The notes under the pieces are model-generated. The model was given only the letters and a program-made list of their open reading frames with translations. It did no database searches and was not told the origin of the DNA. A program made the position numbers and the translations under genes. A stretch of DNA of 17,232 nt from JAHEKD01 sp965215945 (GTDB taxonomy: Bacteria; Pseudomonadota; Gammaproteobacteria; Arenicellales; JAHEKD01), in the NCBI GenBank assembly GCA_965215945.1, contig CBDCFC010000007.1, positions 1-17,232 on the forward strand, read 5' to 3'. Position 1 is the stretch's first letter. Every line of letters begins with the position of its first letter. This document shows, one piece after another, positions 8,827 to 15,296 of the stretch.

Positions 8827-8933
8827 GTCATCCTGAGCTTGCCGAAGGATCTCCCGATCACTGTTCGGGCTTTACTCGAAGGAGGAGTCAGCTCATGGAG
8901 ATTCCTCCATGCGCTTCGCTTAGTCGGAATGAC
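8827..8933. repeat. Hairpin-rich intergenic repeat with imperfect inverted ends
   Basis: The ends are GTCATCCTGAGC (8827) and, on the other strand from 8933, GTCATTCCGAC. Inside, CCCGA/TCGGG (8853-8857 and 8865-8869), ATGGAG/CTCCAT (8895-8900 and 8905-8910) and GCG-CTT-CGC (8911-8919) can each fold. This resembles a class of MITE-like interspersed repeats with GTCAT(C/T)C(C/T)GA ends found between genes in many bacteria. That is recognised by pattern only, from memory. It fills the gap between the convergent stops of ttcA (8817) and nadE (8937), where transcripts from both sides would fold and could terminate. It is unrelated in sequence to the CTAG-flanked element. Confidence 0.6.
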
Positions 8934-8936
8934 GGC

Positions 8937-9723
8937 TTATCTCAGCGCCGGTGGAATCTCACAAACCGGAATCGGTTGCATTTTATGCTGGTTAGCATTG
9001 TGGAAGCGATTGTAGATGGCCAATACTTCGCTTTGTCGATCGGTTAATTCGCCATTCTCACCCGCTTCAATATACTCCATTGCCCATTCCAGTTCGGGAT
9101 AACTGGCACCAATTTGATCTTCATCAGTACGATCATCGCCCCACAACCCGTCAGTCGGAGCAGCCTGTATGATTTCATCATTTACACCCAGAGCCTTTCC
9201 CAAAGCATAGACTTCTGATTTCATTAAATCCGCAATCGGACTCAAGTCCACACCGCCGTCACCATATTTAGTATAAAAACCGACACCGAAATCTTCCACT
9301 TTGTTACCGGTTCCCGCGACCAGGTCATTATTCAAGCCTGCAAAATAGTAAAGCGTCAACATTCTTAAACGCGAACGTGTATTTGCCAAGGTCAAAAAGC
9401 GATTGTCCTCATCTTCTACCGCAGGCAAGGTTTCAAGCAACGAATCAAAAACACCCGTTAATTCGACACGTTGCAAAGGCGACGTTTGAGTAATTTTCTT
9501 TAAGAAAATCAATGTGCTTTAAGGGCGCGGGAAACTTGATTTTTAGCCTGATAAATCGGCATCTCTAAACAAGTAACCGGACGTGAGGTTTTCGCCACCA
9601 GTGTTGAAGTGACGGCTGAGTCAATGCGCCTGAGACACCGACAACAAACCCTCGTGTACCCGCTTTTTCAGAATAACTGCTTAACCACTCGACTATATGA
9701 TCAATAACTGCATCTACTTTCAT
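8937..9723 (-). CDS. nadE: Ammonia-dependent NAD synthetase, broken by three frameshifts
   Basis: NadE makes NAD from deamido-NAD, ammonia and ATP. The start at 9723 gives MKVDAVIDHIVEWLSSY and GTRGFVVGVSGA, then the frame breaks inside the PP-loop (near 9622, one base missing). The next frame gives DSAVTSTLVAKTSRPVTCLE and MPIYQAKNQVSRALK. A second break near 9516-9521 (one extra base) leads to HIDFLKENYSN, and a third between about 9485 and 9505 (one extra base) enters the long intact part from LTGVFDSLLETLP onward. That part holds the conserved LVAGTGNKVEDFGVGFYTKYGDGG and LWGDDRTDEDQIGASYPELE regions (each cited in part). Correcting all three gives 261 residues, normal for this NadE subfamily. 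The PP-loop reads SGA before the break, where SGG is usual. As given, the gene would not be functional. Sequence error is my preferred reading. Confidence 0.85.
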
Positions 9724-9893
9724 TTGATTTTTTCATCTATAGGATTTCACCATTTTAAGTGGCTAGTTCTAGCGGTTCAATAGCAGCAAACCGTAAATAT
9801 TTCCTAATCGGTTGCTTCAATAAGAATTACTGGTTATTAGACTCTAATAGTGAGATGATCGGCCAAAATTGTTTATTTATTGAAAAAATTTAA

Positions 9894-10801
9894 ATGCAAC
9901 AACCTGAAGACACAGCTAAAGGATTTGGACTGGCACTATCCAGTTACACTCTGTGGGGTATTTTCCCGGTTTATTTTTTCCTCCTGCGCCATGTTTCTGC
10001 CTTTGAAGTATTAGTGCATCGTGTAATTTGGTCGATGTTATTACTATTGCTAATCAGTGCATTCATCAAAAATCGCACTAAATGGTACGATTTACTTAAA
10101 ACAAAAGAAACCTTAGTTCCATGTATGTTAAGCACGCTTTTTCTGAGTGCAAATTGGCTGATCTACATCTGGGCGGTGGCCAACGGCATGGCTATTGAAG
10201 GTAGCCTGGGTTATTTTATCAATCCACTAATTAGCGTATTAATGGCAGTTGTTTTTTCTAGGCGAACGTTTGAATAAATACCAGTTAACCGCGATTTTTG
10301 TTTGCAGTAATCGGTGTGCTGTTTCTTATTTTTAAAGTGGGAGAATTCCCCTGGGTTGCCCTTTCATTAGCCCTATCGTTTGGGATTTACGGACTTATTC
10401 ATAAAAAATTCGAAGTGGACGCTTTTGCCGGATTAACTTTGGAAACCATTATTGCAGCACCGCTAGCTATGATTTACCTGCTCTATCTATTCGTTGTCGG
10501 TAAAAATTCCTTCTTGGCAATAGACTCGCAGACTGATACCTTGTTGTTGGCTGCCGGGATAATAACAAGTTTACCTTTGCTGTTATATTTAGCTTCTTTA
10601 CCGCAACTGCGCCTGAGCACAGTCGGGTTATTGCAATATACTGCACCGACCCTTCAATTCCTTGTCGCTATCTATATTCTGGGCGAACCATTTAATCAGG
10701 ACAAATTAATTGCCTTCTGCATCATTTGGATTGGATTGTTGATTTTCAGTTTTGATATCATCAAACAACGACGCTTGAGAAACAGTAAACATGAACGTTG
10801 A
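9894..10801 (+). CDS. rarD: RarD-type EamA permease, frameshifted twice
   Basis: An inner-membrane transporter of the drug/metabolite (EamA) superfamily with about ten membrane helices; the substrate is unknown. LALSSYTLWGIFPVYFFLL (residues 13-31), VLVHRVIWS and NGMAIEGSLGYFINPLISVL are RarD signatures. The first frame runs to about 10252, where a run of six T has one T too many. The next frame reads LGERLNKYQLTAIFV, and a second extra T near 10294-10304 brings in AVIGVLFLIFKVGEFPW and the C-terminal half. With both removed the product is 301 residues, close to E. coli RarD. The two shifts are only about 50 nt apart. The ATG has no clear ribosome-binding site. The 170 bp between this start and the nadE start hold nothing I can name. 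The last 11 nt overlap the next gene. Confidence 0.85.
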
Positions 10802-11151
10802 TCAACAAACAATCCAAAACTTCGCAAAACACTGGATCAAATCATGGAACAATCACGACCTGGATGCAATTATTTCTCATTATGCGGAGGAACTGACATT
10901 CATCTCGCCACTGATTGTTGAACGATTAAATAGGCCAAATGGCACCATTACTGATCGCGAAGAGCTAAAGGCTTATTTCAAAATTGGGCTTGATTCAAAC
11001 CCTAACCTACATTTTGAACTAGAAGAAATTTTGTATTCTGTTAAAGGCTTCACAATTTATTATAAAAAATGCACGTGGTGGAAAAACAGCCGAATATTTT
11101 GAGCTAAACGATAAAGGAAAAGTAACACTCGTCAACAACAGTTATTCTTAA
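10791..11151 (+). CDS. SnoaL/NTF2-like fold protein, frameshifted near C-terminus
   Basis: A small alpha+beta cone protein of about 119 residues. The opening helix AKHWIKSWNNHDLDAIISHY followed by an acidic segment and FISPLIVERLNRPNG is typical of SnoaL-like/NTF2-like proteins, a fold used for many enzymes and binding proteins, so no reaction can be assigned. The frame breaks in a run of six A (11064-11069). Removing one A gives YYKNARGGKTAEYFELND and an end at LVNNSYS, a sensible last beta strand, instead of a premature stop at 11102. It overlaps the rarD end by 11 nt and is probably co-transcribed with it. Its stop lies in the left arm of the terminator hairpin. Confidence 0.7.
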
Positions 11152-11189
11152 ACAAAGAGGACGTAGCCAAGGCGACGTCCCCCTTTGTT
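11151..11189. terminator. Bidirectional hairpin terminator between convergent genes
   Basis: The left arm AACAAAGAGGACGT (11151-11164) pairs with ACGTCCCCCTTTGTT (11175-11189) around a 10-nt loop, with one bulged or mismatched position. The A-rich and T-rich ends of the arms give a U-rich 3' side in both directions. It lies between the ends of the SnoaL-like gene (+) and hslU (-, stop at 11199-11201), where a shared terminator is expected. Confidence 0.75.
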
Positions 11190-11198
11190 ATCTGATAT

Positions 11199-12540
11199 TT
11201 ACAAAATATATTTACTCAAATCTTCGTCGTTGACGAGTTCGTTAAGATGGTCATTAACGTATTCGGCATCGATAGTCTCAGTCTGGCCGGGACATGTCCG
11301 CAGCTTCGAATGATAAGACCTCGAGCAAGCGTTCCATTACTGTGTGCAAGCGCCGTGCACCAATATTTTCAGTCTGCTCATTGACCTGCCAGGCAATTTC
11401 GGCAATGCGTTGCAAACAATCTTCGGTAAACTCAAGCTCTACCCCTTCGGTATTCATTAAAGCCTGATATTGCTCGGTCAATGAAGCATCAGGTTCAGTC
11501 AATATACGCACAAAGTCCTCAGTCGTTAAGGCCCTTAGTTCAACACGTATTGGCAACCGGCCCTGTAATTCAGGAATTAAATCAGAGGGCTTAGAAAGCT
11601 GAAATGCGCCTGAGGTAATAAACAAAATATGGTCGGTTTTGACCATGCCGTACTTGGTGGTAATGGTTGAGCCTTCGACTAAGGGTAATAAGTCACGTTG
11701 CACGCCTTCGCGTGAGACATCCGCACCAGATGTGTTTTCACGGCCAACGATTTTATCTATTTCGTCAATAAACACTATACCGTCCTGTTCGACTCGTTGA
11801 ACCGCCAAATGCTTGATGTCCTCGTCATTAATCAGCTTGGCTGCTTCTTCTTCGGTGAGTAACTTTAATGCCTCTTTAACCTTCACTTTGCGGGCCCGCG
11901 GTCGTTTTCCACCCATATTCTGCATCATGCTCTGCAACTGGCTGGTCATTTCTTCCATCCCTGGCGGCCCAAAAATTTCCACACCCATTGGCTGTGCCGA
12001 AACTTCTACTTCTATTTCCTTATCGTCCAACTTGCCTTCCCTAAGCAACTTGCGCATATGTTGTCGACCCGCACCCTCTGTTTGGTAGTCAAGCTTATTG
12101 GCATCCGTTTCATTTGTTCTAGCGGGTGGCATCAAAATATCCAAGACACGTTCCTCAGCAGCATCCTCCGCTCTAGGTTTAACTTTTGACATTTCTTCTT
12201 CGCGTGTCATTTTCACCGACATGTCGGTCAAATCGCGGATAATCGAATCGACCTCACGCCCTACATAGCCTACTTCAGTGAATTTCGTTGCTTCGACTTT
12301 GATAAAAGGTGCCCTAGCCAGTGTGGCCAGACGCCTGGCAATTTCGGTTTTACCAACTCCTGTTGGACCGATCATTAAAATATTCTTGGGCGTAATTTCT
12401 TTCCGCAGTTCATCATCGGTAATTTGCATGCGTCGCCAACGATTACGCAGCGCTATCGCGACTGCGCGCTTAGCGTCTTTTTGAGCAATGATGTGTTTGT
12501 CCAGCTCCTGGACAATTTCTCGTGGAGTCATCTCAGACAT
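11199..12540 (-). CDS. hslU: HslU, ATPase subunit of the HslVU protease (one C-terminal frameshift)
   Basis: A cytoplasmic AAA+ unfoldase that feeds substrates to HslV. Walker A GPTGVGKT is at residues 58-65, the pore loop GYVGRE at 91-96 and Walker B IVFIDE at 255-260. The I-domain lies between about 110 and 240, and the sensor-2 region ends with NIGARRLHTVMERLLE. The uncorrected frame stops early at 11278 after ADMSRPD. Removing one base from the GGG at 11289-11291 restores ETIDAEYVNDHLNELVNDED followed by LSKYIL. This is the conserved C-terminus, which in HslU inserts into HslV to activate it. The corrected length is 446 residues (E. coli 443). The gene starts 10 nt after the hslV stop, with GAGGG upstream as ribosome-binding site. 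Confidence 0.95.
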
Positions 12541-12550
12541 TGAAGTTCCC

Positions 12551-13091
12551 TCAGTAATTCAATTCTTCTATGGTGAGTTGATGATTAGTGTAAACACAAA
12601 TATCAGCCGCGATGTTTAGACTTTTTTCGACAATATTACGTGCATCCAGTTCAGAATTCTCTACCATTGCAATCGCGGCGGCTTTGGCAAAATGTCCTCC
12701 AGAACCAATTGCCATAATACCCTGCTCCGGTTCAATCACATCACCGTTACCTGAAATAATCAAGGAAGCATCTTTATCCGCCACCAACAGCAACGCTTCC
12801 AGACGCCTCAACATTCGATCTGTACGCCAATCTTTAGCCAACTCAACCGCCGATCTGACCAGCTGTCCTTGATGTTTTTTCCAGCTTGCCCTCAAAGCGC
12901 TCAAATAAAGTAAAAGCATCTGCTGTACTACCGGCAAACCCCGCCAAAACCTGATCTTTATACAGCCGGCGTACTTTGCGGGCATTACCTTTCATTACCG
13001 TATCACCCAGCGAGACTTGCCCATCGCCGCCCATCACGACCTGATTATTGTGTCTGACCGAAACAATGGTCGTACCATGAAAATCAACCAT
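12551..13091 (-). CDS. hslV: HslV, peptidase subunit of the HslVU protease (one frameshift)
   Basis: A proteasome-beta-like threonine peptidase that forms a double hexamer capped by HslU. The N-terminus reads MVDFHG-TTIVSV. In HslV the catalytic residue is the Thr exposed by N-terminal processing, so about six residues would be removed here, against one in E. coli. VVMGGDGQVSLGDTVMKGNA and VLAGFAGSTADAFTLFERFE are family hallmarks. In a run of six A (T at 12875-12880) one base is extra. After it KHQGQLVRSAVELAKDWRTD and the rest follow, through GNGDVIEP and AIGSGGHFA to YTNHQLTIEELNY. The corrected length is 179 residues. It is the first gene of hslVU, and the ribosome-binding site may be AGGA about 8 nt upstream. 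I could not find a convincing heat-shock promoter in 13092-13159. Confidence 0.94.
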
Positions 13092-13159
13092 GCGAAATTC
13101 CTAAAAGTATAAGACTTTGGATATGCTACCAAATTCGGCTGAATTCAACCGTAAATAAA

Positions 13160-13599
13160 CTATTTAACTAATTTAAGATGCGCTTTCTGGTCTTTTACCT
13201 TAGCTTCAGCCGCTGCCGGCTTTTTTAGATTTGACCTTTTTGGTTTGGTCTTGCTCGGGTGGAGGCGATGGATTATTTTCATCCTGGAAGAAAATTCCCT
13301 GTCCATTTTCACGTGCATAAATAGCTAATACGGCTTCAATTGGCACTTCAATATTCATTGCTTTGCCTGCAAAGCGTGCTGAAAAAAAACACCCATTCGT
13401 TGGTCAAATTTAAATCTTTAACTGCATGGTGATGAATATTAAAAACAATATGGCCATCTTTAACATGATTTTGCGGCACCTTAACACCTTCAACTGAATC
13501 TGAAACTAAAATCTGCGGAGTCAAATCATTATCAAGTGCCCACTCATGGATAGCACGGACCAAATAAGGCTTGGTCGAGGACGCTTTAGAATCCGGCAT
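13160..13599 (-). CDS. sspB: SspB, ClpXP adaptor (two frameshifts)
   Basis: SspB binds ssrA-tagged proteins and hands them to ClpXP. The N-terminal domain reads KPYLVRAIHEWALDNDLTPQ, then VKVPQNHVKDGHIVFNI. In a run of eight A (13382-13389) one base is extra. Past it come SARFAGKAMNIEVPIEAVLA and IYARENGQGIFF. A second extra base in the T run at 13221-13226 hides the end: correction gives KKPAAAEAKVKDQKAHLKLVK-like residues (HLKLVK last). These match the short C-terminal motif (LRVVK in E. coli) that docks on the ClpX zinc domain. Without the second correction the gene would stop at 13206 and lose that motif. The corrected length is 145 residues with a short acidic-proline linker. The ATG at 13599 has only a weak AGG upstream, at the very end of element copy 3. 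Confidence 0.9.
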
Positions 13600-13602
13600 C
13601 TA

Positions 13603-13849
13603 CTAGCCTGGATATTTCATGAATCTTTGAGAATCAGGGTCAATCTGACTAAACAGTTCGGGCGATCGTTGGCGCAGCCCCATTGGAATAGGGAGCGGAA
13701 AGGATCGATCGAAATATGACGACAGATTGGGCCTGAACTCAAACAGGACAATCTGTTCATGCACAACCGAACGGAAATGTTTATTATCTGTTTGATTCAT
13801 TGGTCACTTTCTCATTTTGCCAGTCCGATTCATGAAATATCCAGGCTAG
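13603..13849 (-). mobile_element. Short inverted-repeat (MITE-like) element, copy 3, with replaced interior
   Basis: Left CCTGGATATTTCATGAATC (13607) and right end (to 13845) are perfect inverted repeats over 19 bp. CTAG flanks on both sides (13603-13606 and 13846-13849) form a clean 4-bp duplication. The 239-bp body shares its outer blocks with copies 1 and 2. Between the conserved GGGCGATCGTT (ends about 13670) and GGGCCTGAACTCAAACAGG (starts about 13728) the sequence is unrelated, including GATCGATCGAAATATGACG. The minus-strand frame nevertheless stays open: 65 codons (13800-13603), ending SQIDPDSQRFMKYPG. It occupies almost the entire gap between the sspA stop (13852-13854) and the sspB ATG (13599), and its frame stops 3 nt before that ATG. 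Confidence 0.83.
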
Positions 13850-13851
13850 GC

Positions 13852-14488
13852 TTATACTACGTTGAGTGCTCGCTCAGCATTGCTCAAGCTTTGACGAAAA
13901 CTTTCTATTGAGAACATGCGCTCGGCATAGGAAAGCATTGGCTTGCCTTGTTTGGGCGGCAATTTGATACCATGAGTATGCAAACGCCACAAAAATGGAG
14001 CCATATAAAAAATCTACCAAGCTGATTTCATCACCCAATAAATAATCCTGTTCTGCTAACACAGGGCTTATTGATACCAATCCATCTTTTATGTCTTTTT
14101 TAGTTTGCGCATCAAGTTGTTTAAGTTCACCGTTATCGTAGGCATACATTTTATGAAGCCAATCACGAGTCAAACGATAAATCATTAGGCGTGCTCGACC
14201 TCGTAAAACCGGATCGACAGGCAATAACGGCGGATGAGGAAGACGCTCATCAAGATATTCAACGACGATATCAAGACCATAAATCACGAATTCACGATCA
14301 ACTAATGTTGGTACTTCACCATATGGGTTTAGTTCGGCTAATTCTGACATGTTGAAGTGTTCATCGACGTAACGAATTTCACTTTCCGCATCTTTAGCCA
14401 ACATGATAAAGCGGCAAATATGACTTTGTAGATTATTTGTGCCTGAATAAAGACTCATGGCACGTCTTATAATAGTTTGATTATCCAC
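13852..14488 (-). CDS. sspA: SspA, stringent starvation protein A (one frameshift)
   Basis: SspA is a glutathione-S-transferase-fold protein that binds RNA polymerase and alters promoter choice under starvation; it lacks GST activity in E. coli. AMSLYSGTNNLQSHICRF, ELNPYGEVPTLVDRE and VVEYLDERLPHPPLLPVDP match the thioredoxin-like half. I chose GTG at 14488: GGAG lies 5 nt upstream, and the resulting N-terminus (MDNQTIIRRAMSLYSG) aligns in length with E. coli SspA. One extra base near 14004-14012, just after GDEISLVDF, breaks the helical half. The corrected frame reads MAPFLWRLHTHGIKLPPKQG, later YAERMFSIESFRQSLSNAER, and ends at 13852 (211 residues). The order petABC-sspA-sspB is a classic gammaproteobacterial arrangement. 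Confidence 0.92.
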
Positions 14489-14510
14489 AGAAACTCCAGG
14501 TATTAGATTA

Positions 14511-14548
14511 TGCAGGGAAACCACTTCATCTGGCCTCCCTGCATTTTT
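14511..14548 (+). terminator. Hairpin with T-tract on the plus strand, between petC and sspA
   Basis: TGCAGGGA (14511-14518) pairs with TCCCTGCA (14536-14543), with a further CCA/TGG pairing inside the loop. TTTTT follows at 14544-14548 on the plus strand. This shape would terminate plus-strand transcripts, yet the genes on both sides are on the minus strand, where the hairpin precedes sspA with A's on its 5' side. It may be an RNA structure in the sspA leader or part of a terminator after petC working with weak U content. Direction is assigned from the T-tract only. Confidence 0.45.
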
Positions 14549-14559
14549 GAATTAAGAAT

Positions 14560-15294
14560 TTAATGAACGTCCCGCCAGTATTCTTTTTTCATTAAATAGC
14601 AAGGAATGAGTAACACAAACAAAAACAATAGGACGAAAACGCCAATTTTTATAACGCTTTAAAATTGCAGGTTCACCTAAATAAACTAGAAAATTTGTCA
14701 GGTCTGTAACAGCCTGATCAAATTCAACTTCATTCATGCTACCGGTGCCTTCCTCCAACTCAAAACCGGCAAACGCTTTTTTCGTCCACCATGGCTCTCA
14801 TACACAGCACGTTGATTGCCTTGTAATTCAAACAAAACGTTGGGCATGGCTACATTTTCGAAAACGGTGTTGTTCCAACCACTGGGAGAGTCGTCATCAA
14901 TATAAAAACTCCTCATATATGTATAGAGCCAATCCGGATCTCGAGACCGAGCAATCAAGCTTAAATCCGGCGGTGCAACACCAAACCATTTTTGCGCGTC
15001 TTCAACCGGCATGGTTGTTGTCATTAGATCACCGACTTTGTCACCGGCAAACATCAAATGTTCTTTGATGTTGTCATCACTGATACCCAGATCACGGCCA
15101 ACTCGGTTATACCTTGAATAAGCCGCACTGTGACAAGACAGGCAATAGTTTGAAAACAATTTCGCACCACGTTGTAGTGACGCTTTATCTCGAAGGTTGA
15201 TATACACCTCATCTAAATGAACATCGCCACCGCCGGCCGGCAAACCAATTACCGGAGCCATTAATATCGCTATTGCCATTAGTAATTTTCTCAT
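14560..15294 (-). CDS. petC: Cytochrome c1 of the bc1 complex (two compensating frameshifts)
   Basis: The periplasmic haem-c subunit of ubiquinol:cytochrome c reductase, passing electrons from the Rieske protein to soluble cytochrome c. It has a signal peptide (MRKLLMAIAILMAPVIG), the haem motif CLSCH at residues 51-55 and the Met-ligand region AMPNVLFELQG. One base is missing at an A run (T at 14777-14782), leading to FAGFELEEGTGSMNEVEFDQ and FLVYLGEPAILKRYK. One extra base at T 14646-14650 must then be removed to give the C-terminal membrane anchor IGVFVLLFLFVLLIPCYL and the end KKEYWRDVH. The net length is 244 residues, usual for the family. It starts 2 nt after the petB stop. The frame also runs open upstream of this ATG inside petB, which is not part of the gene. 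Confidence 0.94.
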
Positions 15295-15296
15295 GA

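Noticed and set aside
8937..9512. NadE as a natural truncated 191-residue protein
   Set aside because: The upstream DNA still encodes the start, PP-loop and substrate-binding parts in shifted frames, so it is a broken full-length gene.
9724..9893. Small RNA, riboswitch or further gene between nadE and rarD
   Set aside because: No open frame with a start signal, no strong hairpin and no known leader motif seen.
13092..13148. Promoter of hslVU (TTGAAT, 17 bp, CATATC on the minus strand; or TATACT nearer the gene)
   Set aside because: The first matches the sigma-70 consensus poorly; the second would start transcription too close to the ATG. No good sigma-32 site was found either.
774..13849. 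CRISPR or tandem repeat array
   Set aside because: The repeated sequences are three dispersed copies with inverted ends and CTAG flanks, thousands of bases apart, so they are transposon-like.
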